A stretch of DNA of 64,000 nt, from the NCBI RefSeq assembly GCF_014855495.1, contig NZ_JACYFJ010000001.1, positions 124,001 to 188,000 of the forward strand, read 5' to 3'. The notes under the pieces are model-generated. The model had not been told where the DNA came from, did no database searches, and saw only the letters and a program-made list of their open reading frames with translations. Source of the DNA: Euzebyella saccharophila. GTDB taxonomy: Bacteria; Bacteroidota; Bacteroidia; Flavobacteriales; Flavobacteriaceae. Below, one piece after another: positions 1 through 10,200 of the stretch. The number at the start of each line of letters is the position of its first letter. The first letter of the stretch is position 1. Position numbers and translations under genes: made by a program.

Positions 1-787
1 TGTTTTCTATCGCTTCGTCCACATCCCATTTTTGATTGGCATCCATCATTAACCTCAAATCAGGACCAATTTCTTCACGTATAATTTGGGCACGGCGCAT
101 GTCATCCTTTAGATCCGACCCTACCTTTATTTTAATGTGATCAAAACCAAGTTCCTTCGCCTCACGGCACAGACGGCGCATTTTATCATCGGAATATCCT
201 AACCAACCCGCTGAAGTAGTATAGGCCCGGTAACCATCCTTCTCCAACCTGTTAATTCGTTCGCTTTTGGTAGCCTCTTGTTTCTTTAATAGTTCCAGAG
301 CTTCTTCAGGAGTAATAGCATCGGTGATATAGGTAAAATCTACACAGGAGATAAACTCCTCCGGACTCATATCCGCAATTAACCTCCACAGCGGCTTGCC
401 TTCCACTTTAGCATAAAGATCCCAAACGGCGTTTACCATAGCGCCCGTTGCCAAATGAATAACCCCTTTCTCAGGACCTAACCACCTCAACTGGCTATCT
501 CCAGTAATCATTCTATAAAAGGAAGCCATATTATCCGTAAAACTTTCCAAGGTTTTACCTATTACTAGAGGCGCAAGGGACTCCAGTGCCGCAGCACAAA
601 GTTCATTACCGCGGCCAATGGTAAATGTTAGCCCATGGCCCTCAAGACCTTGGGGGTGATCGGTTTTTAAGATAACATATGCCGCAGAATAATCAGGATC
701 GGGATTCATAGCATCCGATCCGTCTAGCGATTTACTTGTAGGAAAGCGTACATCCTTAACTTCTACTCCTGTTATTAATATGCTCAT
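1..787 (-). CDS. L-fuconate dehydratase, enolase superfamily (3' part cut off by window edge)
   Basis: About 262 residues are visible; the C-terminus lies outside the window. The start at 785-787 gives MSILITGVEV. The protein resembles the L-fuconate dehydratase / ENOSF1 branch of the mandelate racemase group. Visible marks are the GYRAYTTSAGWLGYSD segment, an IKIKVG strand carrying the KxK base motif, and MMDANQ with the first metal-binding Asp. The family dehydrates L-fuconate to 2-keto-3-deoxy-L-fuconate in the cytosol during non-phosphorylated fucose breakdown. It sits next to an AraC regulator and a SusC/SusD pair, which suggests a fucose-containing glycan as substrate (inference). The family call is firm; substrate choice among acid-sugar dehydratases is less so. 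Confidence 0.85.
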   Translation of the reverse strand, partial: MSILITGVEVKDVRFPTSKSLDGSDAMNPDPDYSAAYVILKTDHPQGLEGHGLTFTIGRGNELCAAALESLAPLVIGKTLESFTDNMASFYRMITGDSQLRWLGPEKGVIHLATGAMVNAVWDLYAKVEGKPLWRLIADMSPEEFISCVDFTYITDAITPEEALELLKKQEATKSERINRLEKDGYRAYTTSAGWLGYSDDKMRRLCREAKELGFDHIKIKVGSDLKDDMRRAQIIREEIGPDLRLMMDANQKWDVDEAIEN

Positions 788-899
788 GGTCTGTGATTAG
801 ATTTACGAAAACAAAACTAATTGCCACGAACTTTAATCACTACACCAAAACCAACGTATATTGATACTTTTTTTGCTTAAATTTTATTAATGACAAATT

Positions 900-1760
900 T
901 TAGGTATGCAACTTCACATAATCACTAGGAGACATTCCTGTAATTGTCTTAAATTGTCTATTAAAGTTGGAAATGTTATTGAATCCAGACTCGTAACATA
1001 CTTCTGAAACCGATTTATTATGCTCCATGAGCAATTTACACGAAAAACCTACCCTGATTTCATTTAGATACCTAGTAAAAGTCTTTCTATGTACTCTTTT
1101 AAAAAATCTACTAAAAGCCGATGGATTCATATGGGCAATCTCTGCTACATCCTTGGAATGAATGGGAGTATTAAAATTCTTGAAAATAAAGGAATAAATC
1201 CGATCAAGGTTTTCGTCATCGGATTTCCGAAATGATGAAACAAACCCTGCACTGGACAATAAAGTATAGCTGGGATGCTTCGCCAATTTATTCAATATTT
1301 TTACAAAGCTTACAGCTTTATCAAATCCTTGTAGTTGGAGTAAACCTTCTATTTCATCAATGGTCTTAGGAGACAATCCCTCAAATTTTACACCCTGCTG
1401 TGCAAGTTCAAAAAGGCGAGCTATAGGCTGAACCTCAGGAGTAGATAGCCATCCTTCACCAAAAAAGTCCTGTATAAAATGGACTGCAATAGCCTCAGCT
1501 GTCAATTCAGAATTATCGGAAAAATAGACATCATCGTTCAACCACATATGAGGAAGGTTCTTACCAATTAGCACCACCTCTCCTTCTACAAACTTTTCAA
1601 TACTATCGCCTATAAACCTGGTTCCGGTACTTTTCTTAATTGCCACCAACTCCAATTCCGGATGATGGTGCCAAATTTTAAGAAAGTGGGGGTAACTGTT
1701 CATACTTACCGTAAAGGAACTATTCTTGGCACTTGCCCTGTCTAATAAATGCAGTTTCAT
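900..1760 (-). CDS. AraC family transcriptional regulator
   Basis: A 286-residue protein with an N-terminal cupin-like sensor (roughly residues 15-110, His-rich HHHPELELV stretch) and a C-terminal AraC double helix-turn-helix (roughly 190-286). The latter has the usual endings SVSEVCYESGFNNISNFNRQ and FKTITGMSPSDYVK. Such proteins bind a sugar or related ligand through the cupin and activate nearby catabolic genes. It lies between fuconate dehydratase and SusC/SusD pair 1, transcribed like the dehydratase and divergent from SusC, so control of this carbohydrate locus is the natural inference. The ligand cannot be read from sequence. Confidence 0.88.
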   Translation of the reverse strand: MKLHLLDRASAKNSSFTVSMNSYPHFLKIWHHHPELELVAIKKSTGTRFIGDSIEKFVEGEVVLIGKNLPHMWLNDDVYFSDNSELTAEAIAVHFIQDFFGEGWLSTPEVQPIARLFELAQQGVKFEGLSPKTIDEIEGLLQLQGFDKAVSFVKILNKLAKHPSYTLLSSAGFVSSFRKSDDENLDRIYSFIFKNFNTPIHSKDVAEIAHMNPSAFSRFFKRVHRKTFTRYLNEIRVGFSCKLLMEHNKSVSEVCYESGFNNISNFNRQFKTITGMSPSDYVKLHT

Positions 1761-1818
1761 TTTATGGTTTTCTAAACATTAATTTAACAAAGAGTCATAC
1801 TAAAAATATCAAATCAAT

Positions 1819-1826
1819 CAAATATA
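1819..1826 (-). promoter_or_regulatory. Candidate -7 element for the AraC gene
   Basis: On the minus strand this reads TATATTTG, an exact match to the Bacteroidota -7 consensus TAnnTTTG, about 60 bases upstream of the AraC start. No well-spaced -33 TTTG is obvious, so this is a motif-only call. Confidence 0.35.
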
Positions 1827-1893
1827 GGTAGTTGTGGCAAAAAAAATATCAATGAGTGTATAATTTTTAGTAGGGCATCCCAATTATGACTTC

Positions 1894-1901
1894 TAATTTT
1901 G
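1894..1901 (+). promoter_or_regulatory. Candidate -7 element for SusC/SusD pair 1
   Basis: TAATTTTG matches TAnnTTTG exactly. If used, transcription would begin near 1907 and leave a leader of about 150 bases before the SusC start at 2060. The AraC-SusC intergenic region (1761-2059) holds nothing else I can name. Confidence 0.33.
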
Positions 1902-2059
1902 GACCCGTGGTTTAGCAAATTGTTAATTCTTCAATAAAAATTGGATATCCGTTGAAACTTTTTAGCAAGTGATTTTCAGTTATTAAAAATGGAGACAAAC
2001 AATTAAAAAACCATAAAAAAATCAGCACAAACTAAGTCTAACTAACGCTTTCATCGATT

Positions 2060-5000
2060 ATGAAAAAACGACCAAAGTTCAGAAGTTCCCAACGGGCACT
2101 TCCAAAACTTGATTACAAAACAGCGGTACTACTGCTGTTGACGTTAATCATTCAAAATGGTGTTACTGCATCTGATAATGTGTACGTACCCACAAACAAA
2201 ACTAACGTTCAAACAACAATCTCCGGAACCGTCACGGACGAAAGTGGATATCCCCTACCGGGTGCCACGGTGGTTGAAGTTGGTACTTCCAATGGAGTTT
2301 CTACGGATTTTGATGGTAATTACTCCATAACCCCAACGGGAGATAACCCCGTATTAGAAGTTTCTTATATAGGTTTTGCCACAAAAACCGTAAACGTAAA
2401 TGGCCAGACTTCCATTAATATTGTACTTGCCGAAGATGCAAGTGAACTGGAAGAAGTGGTTGTAACAGGTTTGGGAATCACAAGAGCAAAAAAAGCCCTT
2501 GGATACGCAGTTGCTACGGTTGAAGCGGACGCGCTTGTGGAAGCAGCACCTACCAACTTTGCTACCGCACTTTATGGTAAAGCTCCCGGGGTACAAATTG
2601 CTGCGACCTCAGGTGGTAATACAAGTGCGGTAAATATAAATATTAGAGGTCTTAATTCCATCAACGGGAGTAATCAGCCATTAATAATTAAAGATGGTGT
2701 TCCCATTAGAAATCAAGATGTTTCCAATGACAATTATTGGAATAACCAACGAGTTGAAGGAAATGGCCTTTTAGATATCAACCCAGAAGATATTGAGAAT
2801 ATTTCGATTTTGAAAGGTGCCTCGGCAGCTGCCTTATACGGTTCAGAAGCAGTAAACGGTGTTTTGCTGATTACAACAAAAAAAGGTAAAGGCAAAGGGT
2901 GGAGCGGAGAATTCAATTCTGTTTACAGCTTTGACAATGTTGCCTACATGCCTAAATGGCAGAATGAAAGAGGCCCAGGTTATCCTTGGTTTGTTGCCAC
3001 GTGGGGTGACGATGTTGATGCTGACGGCTTTCAATATTATGATACAAATGGTGATGGCACGCCGGATACAAAAGGTGTCATTGGAACCAACCTGAACTAT
3101 GGGCCGAGGTTTGACGGTCAACCTATTTTAGCTTGGGATGGCAATGTTCGCCCATATACTGCACAAGATAGTTATGAGGGTTTATTTAAAACAGCTCACA
3201 ACACCAGAATGAATTTTGGATTATCTCACGTAGGTGAAAAAGCCAATACAAGATTTTCGTACACTCGCCTTGATAATCAATCTGTAACCCCAAATTCTGA
3301 CAACTCGAACAACACCTTTAGTTTGAATTCAAACGTCGATTGGACAGACAATTTTAGAACTCAAGTGGTTGTTGATTACTACAATAAAAAAATTGTCAAT
3401 AGACCCTATAAGATTGATAGGATTGTCAACAATTTTGGAGGTATGATGAACAGATTTGATAATGCAGATTGGTACAAGGATCAATACAAAACAAGTTTGG
3501 GCTACAGGTTTGTAACAGGTTCAGGGCAAAGTTTCACTCCAAATGAGAACATTACTTTACCTGGCTACAGGGGCGATATCCTAGATTACTTTTGGCGAAT
3601 TAATGAATATGATTACGAAGAAAGGTCTGATCGTGTAATAGCGGCTCTTACCATGGAATATGACTTTCTGAAGGATTTCAACATTAGAGCGAGAGTTTCA
3701 CATGATTTCACTTCGGAATATACCGAAGACAAAAGACCCACTGAAATACCCTTGGTTTACAACAACACTACAGGTATGTTTAGGATGCTACAAAAAAAGG
3801 ACAATGTTAAATATGGTGAGTTGTTATTAACCTACAACAAACAACTTAATGATGATTTCTCCTTGCTAGCAAGAGTAGGTTACAATGCAGAGGAAAGAAC
3901 TAACAGGTTGACCCAACTTCAAACCGTGGGCGGTCTAACTGTAGAAAATTGGTTTGATATTTCCGCTTCAAGACTACAACCTACCATAGGAGACTTAAAA
4001 GGGTGGAACAATAGGGACAACTATCTTCGTGATGGTATTTTTGGAACTTTAAATATTGATTATAAAGGTCTTCTATATTTAGAGGGAACAGTAAGAAAAG
4101 ATAGAATATCTACCGTTCCAGCTCAGTACAACGGCTTCACCTACCCATCTGTTAACGGTAGTTTTGTGGTATCCGAAGCTTTTGAACTTCCCCAATCTAT
4201 TGATTTATTCAAGGTAAGAGGTTCTTGGGGTGTAGTTGGTAATGCACCTGGCCTTTATCAAGCAAATATTGCCTATACTCAATTAGGTTTAAGTGGCTCT
4301 GAAACAATTTACACCACTCTCCCAACCAATTACGGTAATGACCAAATTAAGCCCGAGGAGAAACATGAAATCGAATTTGGTATGGAACTTAGAATGTTCA
4401 AAAATCGATTAGGTTTGGATGTTTCCTACTACGATGCAGAAATTAGAGATCAAATTTTGCAGTACACTTTACCAAGAAGTACGGGCGCAGAATCTGTTCT
4501 GGCGAATGTAGGGATTTTAGGAAACAAAGGTTTAGAAGTTGGCTTTAATGGCTCCCCTATAAGGACTGCTAATGTTGATTGGAATTTAGGGATTAATTTT
4601 TCAAGAAACAGGAATACCGTTAAGAAACTTACGGATGATTCAAATCAACTTGTTCACCAAGACCAAGATGGTAGTGCAGTTCAGCTAGTTTCCCAGGTAG
4701 GAGAAGCCATGGGAGATATAATGGTACATCCATTACTGACTGATGCTAACGGCAACAATGTAGTTTCCGATAATGGTCTTTATTTAGTTGATGCTGATCA
4801 ATGGGTAAAGGCAGGAAATGTAAATCCAGATTTTATTGGTGGTATTTGGTCAAACCTTTCAGTGAAAAATTTCACCTTTGACTTTAGTATTGATTATAGC
4901 TGGGGCGGAGATATTATGCCCAAAGGATATTATTGGATGGTAGGAAGAGGCTTGACCGAAGAAAGTTTAGCATTTAGTGATGCCGCAAGAGGCGGTATTA

Positions 5001-5479
5001 GTTACTACCCCTCACAAGATGGTGATAATGTTCAATTAATTCAATCCAACGCTAATCAAGGCCCTAGCGGCGAAAGAATTTATAATGATGGTATCATTTT
5101 AGATGGGGTCAAAGCAGATGGGAGTCAAAATGATATCATAGTTTCCAATCCAGAATATTTTTGGACCGTTTATAATTGGGGAGGGCCTGCCTATAGTCCA
5201 AATACAAGGTACGATTTATTTGTTAGGGAAAACAATTACCTTAAAATGAGGGAGATGTCAATTGGGTACAGCATTCCAAAAGAGGTTGTAGAAAAGACAG
5301 GACTTTCATCCATAAACCTTTCTGTTTTTGGCAGAAACCTGTTTTACCTGTACAGAAGCATTAAAGAAGTTGATGGTGAAGGAGTTACCGTTGGTACGGA
5401 TTGGAAACAAAACTGGTATAATGGCGCCAATGGATGGACCAGTAAAACAATTGGATTACAACTTAGGGCAAGATTTTAA
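2060..5479 (+). CDS. SusC/RagA-type TonB-dependent outer membrane transporter (pair 1)
   Basis: This 1139-residue protein imports oligosaccharides across the outer membrane together with its SusD partner. A signal anchor (about residues 18-37, KTAVLLLLTLIIQNGVTA) is followed by a carboxypeptidase-regulatory-like domain (about 52-130, TISGTVTDESGYPLPGATV). Next comes the SusC plug with ELEEVVVTGLG and the ILKGASAAALYGSEAVNGVLLITTKK region, then a long barrel ending in an aromatic residue (QLRARF), as expected for assembly by BAM. The N-terminus before the signal is longer and more basic than usual. SusD follows after 29 bases. The substrate is unknown; the adjacent fuconate dehydratase hints at fucosylated glycans. 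Confidence 0.93.
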   Translation: MKKRPKFRSSQRALPKLDYKTAVLLLLTLIIQNGVTASDNVYVPTNKTNVQTTISGTVTDESGYPLPGATVVEVGTSNGVSTDFDGNYSITPTGDNPVLEVSYIGFATKTVNVNGQTSINIVLAEDASELEEVVVTGLGITRAKKALGYAVATVEADALVEAAPTNFATALYGKAPGVQIAATSGGNTSAVNINIRGLNSINGSNQPLIIKDGVPIRNQDVSNDNYWNNQRVEGNGLLDINPEDIENISILKGASAAALYGSEAVNGVLLITTKKGKGKGWSGEFNSVYSFDNVAYMPKWQNERGPGYPWFVATWGDDVDADGFQYYDTNGDGTPDTKGVIGTNLNYGPRFDGQPILAWDGNVRPYTAQDSYEGLFKTAHNTRMNFGLSHVGEKANTRFSYTRLDNQSVTPNSDNSNNTFSLNSNVDWTDNFRTQVVVDYYNKKIVNRPYKIDRIVNNFGGMMNRFDNADWYKDQYKTSLGYRFVTGSGQSFTPNENITLPGYRGDILDYFWRINEYDYEERSDRVIAALTMEYDFLKDFNIRARVSHDFTSEYTEDKRPTEIPLVYNNTTGMFRMLQKKDNVKYGELLLTYNKQLNDDFSLLARVGYNAEERTNRLTQLQTVGGLTVENWFDISASRLQPTIGDLKGWNNRDNYLRDGIFGTLNIDYKGLLYLEGTVRKDRISTVPAQYNGFTYPSVNGSFVVSEAFELPQSIDLFKVRGSWGVVGNAPGLYQANIAYTQLGLSGSETIYTTLPTNYGNDQIKPEEKHEIEFGMELRMFKNRLGLDVSYYDAEIRDQILQYTLPRSTGAESVLANVGILGNKGLEVGFNGSPIRTANVDWNLGINFSRNRNTVKKLTDDSNQLVHQDQDGSAVQLVSQVGEAMGDIMVHPLLTDANGNNVVSDNGLYLVDADQWVKAGNVNPDFIGGIWSNLSVKNFTFDFSIDYSWGGDIMPKGYYWMVGRGLTEESLAFSDAARGGISYYPSQDGDNVQLIQSNANQGPSGERIYNDGIILDGVKADGSQNDIIVSNPEYFWTVYNWGGPAYSPNTRYDLFVRENNYLKMREMSIGYSIPKEVVEKTGLSSINLSVFGRNLFYLYRSIKEVDGEGVTVGTDWKQNWYNGANGWTSKTIGLQLRARF

Positions 5480-5508
5480 ACAACATATTTAACGATATAA
5501 TTTCTCTT

Positions 5509-7107
5509 ATGAAAAAATCAAAAATTTTTATTGTAAACCTTCTTTTGGCGGCTATGTTCTTAACCTCTTGCCAAGAAGATGATTTCGCGGAGTATTATAC
5601 GGACCCGGCCACTATTGCAGAAACTACGGTAGAAAAACAATATGCAGGGTTTCTTCAAAGCAATAAGGATGACATAATGCCGTCATACTCCAAATACTTT
5701 GTAACCGGCCGTCCAACTCTTATGATTTATACGCAGAGCAGGGGTTTTGAAAACAGTATAGGCAGGTTCGTTCCAGGAGATGCCCCCGTTGACCCAATTT
5801 ATAATAGGTTCTATGCTACTTTATTTCAGTTTAGGGAAATGGAGAGAATCTTTGATAACCTATCACCTGAGGAGCAAAACGAATATCGAATTTTTATGAT
5901 TACTGGTAAAATCTATCTGTATGATTACACTCAGAAGATGGTTGATCTTTTCGGCGATATTCCATTTACCGAAGCAGGTAAAATTAGCCAGAACGAAGGG
6001 GACTATCAATCTTCATATGCCTCTTTTGATACTGCGGAAGACCTGTACAACCTAATGATTTCTGAATTGAAGTCTATAGCACAAGAGTTGAATAGTATAT
6101 CTCTTACTACAGCTGTTAAAGATTATTTTACCGTACAAGACTTTATAAATGGAGGTGATATAGAAGTTTGGAAAAGATACTGTAACTCTTTACGTATCCG
6201 TCTATTAACGAGAGCATCTTCCAACTCGGCATTTGCTTCTGTTGCCCAGTCTGAAATTCAAGAGATCTTGGAAAACCCTTCGGCATATCCTATCGTTGAA
6301 AGTAATGAAGACAACATACAAATTGAATCATTAGGAGAAGGTATGGGTATAGAAGCGAATTTCCAGAGCACATTTGTAGAAGGAGATGGCTGGAACTCAA
6401 ACGTTGCCAGCAAAGCTATGATTGATCATATGGTAGAGAATACGGACCCTAGATTAAGATGTATTTTCCAACCCGGTAGCGAAGCTGGGGAAGATGAATA
6501 TTTAGGGTTAGATCCGACAATGGCACAAAGTGCACAAAGCGCATTGATTAATTCTGGTACGGTAAGTATATTTAACAATTGGACTTTTAAAAACAATCGA
6601 AATTTTCCCGGAGTTTTAATTTCGTCTGCCAATGTGAACTTTTATTTAGCTGAATTTTATTTGGCTACCAACGATGTACTTGCAAGGGAGCATTATGAAA
6701 AAGGTATAAGAGAGTCTATCAACTTTTATTATAGCGCGCGAGAATTAGCTATAAACTTTGATGACTCACCAGAAATAGCTTCTCTTGAGGCAAGCGAAAT
6801 AGATAACTACATAGCTGGTGAAAATATAGCTTGGTCTTCAGGTTTGAACAATGATGGAAAGATACAACTCTTAGCCAGGCAAAAATGGCTTCATAACAAT
6901 ATGGTAGAGATGTTCGAGAATTGGTCTGAGGTCCGCAGATTGAATTCGCCAGAATTTGAGTTCGTTAACGATAATTCATCTGGCCAGTCCATCCCACCAA
7001 CCAGATTTTTATATCCCTCTGCAGAGAGAACATTTAATGCCGAAAATTATAGCACCGTAAGTAGCGAAGATAATTTGGATAGTAAAATCTTTTGGGATAT
7101 AGATTAA
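5509..7107 (+). CDS. SusD/RagB-like substrate-binding lipoprotein (pair 1)
   Basis: A 532-residue surface lipoprotein that caps the SusC barrel and binds glycan. The signal ends in the lipobox LTSC, with acidic residues right after the Cys (QEDD) as in Bacteroidota surface-exported lipoproteins. The sequence looks like the SusD-like_2 group (YNRFYATLFQFREME, LYDYTQKMVDLFGDIPFTEA, RQKWLHNNMVEMFENWSEVRR near the C-terminus). It follows SusC by 29 bases and is very probably in one transcript with it. Confidence 0.9.
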   Translation: MKKSKIFIVNLLLAAMFLTSCQEDDFAEYYTDPATIAETTVEKQYAGFLQSNKDDIMPSYSKYFVTGRPTLMIYTQSRGFENSIGRFVPGDAPVDPIYNRFYATLFQFREMERIFDNLSPEEQNEYRIFMITGKIYLYDYTQKMVDLFGDIPFTEAGKISQNEGDYQSSYASFDTAEDLYNLMISELKSIAQELNSISLTTAVKDYFTVQDFINGGDIEVWKRYCNSLRIRLLTRASSNSAFASVAQSEIQEILENPSAYPIVESNEDNIQIESLGEGMGIEANFQSTFVEGDGWNSNVASKAMIDHMVENTDPRLRCIFQPGSEAGEDEYLGLDPTMAQSAQSALINSGTVSIFNNWTFKNNRNFPGVLISSANVNFYLAEFYLATNDVLAREHYEKGIRESINFYYSARELAINFDDSPEIASLEASEIDNYIAGENIAWSSGLNNDGKIQLLARQKWLHNNMVEMFENWSEVRRLNSPEFEFVNDNSSGQSIPPTRFLYPSAERTFNAENYSTVSSEDNLDSKIFWDID

Positions 7108-7146
7108 AAATAATTATGTTAGTTTCATGATTAGTTGAGTTCAGCA

Positions 7147-7170
7147 ATGGCCGGCCCTAAAGCCGGCCAT
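7147..7170 (+). terminator. Hairpin after SusC/SusD pair 1
   Basis: A perfect 9-bp stem (ATGGCCGGC / GCCGGCCAT) with a 6-base loop lies 40 bases after the SusD stop and is followed by a short T-rich stretch. It probably ends or weakens the SusCD transcript before the next gene. Confidence 0.7.
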
Positions 7171-7209
7171 ATCTGTTTTAATACAAACCATTTATACCAG
7201 ATTATTTAG

Positions 7210-10200
7210 ATGAAACCCCTCCATCACAACCTAAAAATTGTACGCCGTTCTTTTTTTTCGCGTACCTTAATTTACCTTTTTTTCGTCTGCTTTTTATTTA
7301 ATGCTTCATGCACGGAACAAGAAAAAAAACTCTTGGTATTTAGTAAAACTGCCGGTTTTAGACATGGAAGTATAGAAAGTGGTGTTACAGCCCTGAAAAA
7401 ATTGGGTAAAGAGAACGGTTTTAAGGTAATAGCTACAGAGGACTCCAATTTTATGGTTGAAGATTCTCTAAAAACCTATTCCGCCGTAGTTTTTTTAAAT
7501 ACCACAAGAGATATACTTAATGATGTTCAACAGGCAGATTTTGAAAGATACATACAATCGGGTGGTGGCTTTGTAGGAATCCATGCGGCAACGGATACGG
7601 AATATGATTGGCCTTGGTACAATAAACTGGTAGGAGCCGTGTTTGAAGGACATCCGAAAATTCAAGAAGCAAAACTTTTAATTAAAGACAAAAACCATTT
7701 ATCAACCAAAATCTTTAAAGATTCCGTTTGGACTAAAAGTGATGAGTGGTACAATTTCAAAAACATCAATCCGGACATCAATGTGGTCCTAAGTATTGAT
7801 GAAAACAGTTATGAAGGTGGTTCCAATGGGGACAATCACCCAATATCTTGGTATCATGCATACGATGGAGGTCGTTCCTTTTACACGGAATTAGGACATA
7901 CGGACGAGACTTTTGAGAATCCCATTTTTCTCTCCCACCTTTTAGGGGGAATTAATTATGCCGTTGGAAATAATACAAGGGATTATACAAAAGCCAAGAC
8001 TCAAAGAATTCCTCCAGAGGACAGATTTGCCAAAAAAATACTCGATTTTAACCTGAACGAACCTATGGAACTAGATGAACTTCCAGGTCAGGGAATTATT
8101 TTTGTAGAACGTAGGGGTGCTGTTAAACTTTTTGATTTTGCATCGGAGAGTACCAAAATTATGGCACAACTGGATGTTTGGTACGGTAACGAAGATGGAT
8201 TGTTAGGAGTGGCCGTTGACCCCGGTTATCTCAAAAATCATTGGGTGTACTTCTTTTACACACAGCCAAGCGAAGAATCTGTTCAAAGGGTCTCGAGATT
8301 TACCATTAGAGATAATAAAGTAGATATCTCATCAGAAAAAATCCTACTTGAAATTCCAACGGACCGTCAATGCTGCCATAGTGGGGGAGCTTTGGAATTT
8401 GGTCCCAATGGAAATCTTTTCATAACCGTTGGCGATAACACCAATCCGTTTGAATCTTCGGGTTTTGCCCCAATAGACGAAAGAGAAGGTAGACGGGCTT
8501 GGGACGCTCAAAAATCAGCCGCCAATACCAATGACCTACGAGGTAAGATTCTTAGAATAAAGCCAGAGGATAACGGCACCTATACCATTCCCGAAGGCAA
8601 CCTATTTCCAAAGGGCACACCTAAAACCAGGCCTGAAATATACATCATGGGGAATAGAAATCCTTTTCGTCACTCCATAGATAGTAAAACCGGATATTTA
8701 TATTGGGGAGATATTGGCCCCGATGCTGGAAAGGCAGATCCGGATAGAGGACCCAGCGGAATGGGCGAATATGACCAGGCCAGAGAAGCAGGGTTTTGGG
8801 GCTGGCCCTACACAAGGGGCTATAATGAACCTTACAATGATTATGACTTTGAATCGAAAACCTCTGGACCAAAATTTGATCCTAATAATTTAATTAACGA
8901 TTCACGCCATAATACCGGACTTCAAAAACTTCCTCCCGCCCAAAAATCAATGATACCCATGACGTATTACCGATCTGAAGAATTTCCTTGGATGGGTGCA
9001 GGAGGAATTAACCCTATGGCAGGCCCAGTTTTTCATGCCAGTGATTATCCAGAGGCAACCAATCCGTTTCCCAGTTACTTTGAAGACAAATTGTTCCTTT
9101 ACGAATGGATGCGCGATTGGATTTATGTTGTCACCCTTGATGAGAAGCAGAATTATGTGAAGGCAGATGCCTTTATGCCCAACACAGAATTCTCCCATCC
9201 TATGGATATGGTTTTTGGTTCTGATGGAAAACTATATGTGTTGGAATATGGCCAAAAATGGAATTCCCAAAATTTGGATGCCCGTTTAAGCAGCATTACA
9301 TATTTAGCCGGTAACCGGGAGCCAATTGCCCAAATTACCCAAGACAAAGTAGTTGGTGCCGCCCCGCTCACAGTTCAATTTAAAGGGGAAAACTCTCTGG
9401 ATTATGACAAGGATACCATTGGTTATGAATGGTTTTTTGAAGGAACTGAAGTTCAGTCCACAGAGGTGAACCCAAGTTTTACCTTTGAAAAAGACGGTAT
9501 ATACAATGTTCGTTTAAAGGTTACGGACACCGAGGGAAATACTTCCTCCGCACAATCAAAAATAATGGTAGGAAACGATGCCCCCGAATTAAAAATTACC
9601 ATTAGGGATAACGACTCTATTTACTGGTACGGAAAAAAGATTTCCTACGAGGTAAGTGTAACGGACAAGCAAGATGGTTCCACAGAAGACAACAGCATTC
9701 CTGCTGAAAATGTAAAAGTAACCTTTGATTATATTCCCGAAGGCAAGGACATAGTAAAAGCCGCCATAGGCCACCAAAGAAACATTATCCCAGAAGGCAA
9801 AAAAGCTATTGATGGTTCCGATTGTAAAGCCTGTCATGCACCAATAGAAAAAGTGAATGGACCCAGCTATATGGACATTGCCAAAAAATATAATGAAGCA
9901 GATACCGGCTACCTGGTTTCAAAGGTGATCAAAGGAGGTGGTGGTGTTTGGGGCGAAAATGCCATGTCTGCCCACCCTCAATTAAATGTGGAGGAGGTAA
10001 CCCAAATGATCGAGTATATCCTTAGCCTTAAACCGAAGGAAAATGATAATGAAAAATCCCTACCTCTTAGTGGAACCTTAACTTTTGACAAGCATACTAC
10101 CAGTGGCGGGGAAGGAACCTATATTCTTATGGCTTCCTACAGAGATAATGGGAACCCAAATCAGCCTGAATCCGAACTAACCGCAAATGACCAAGTAGTA

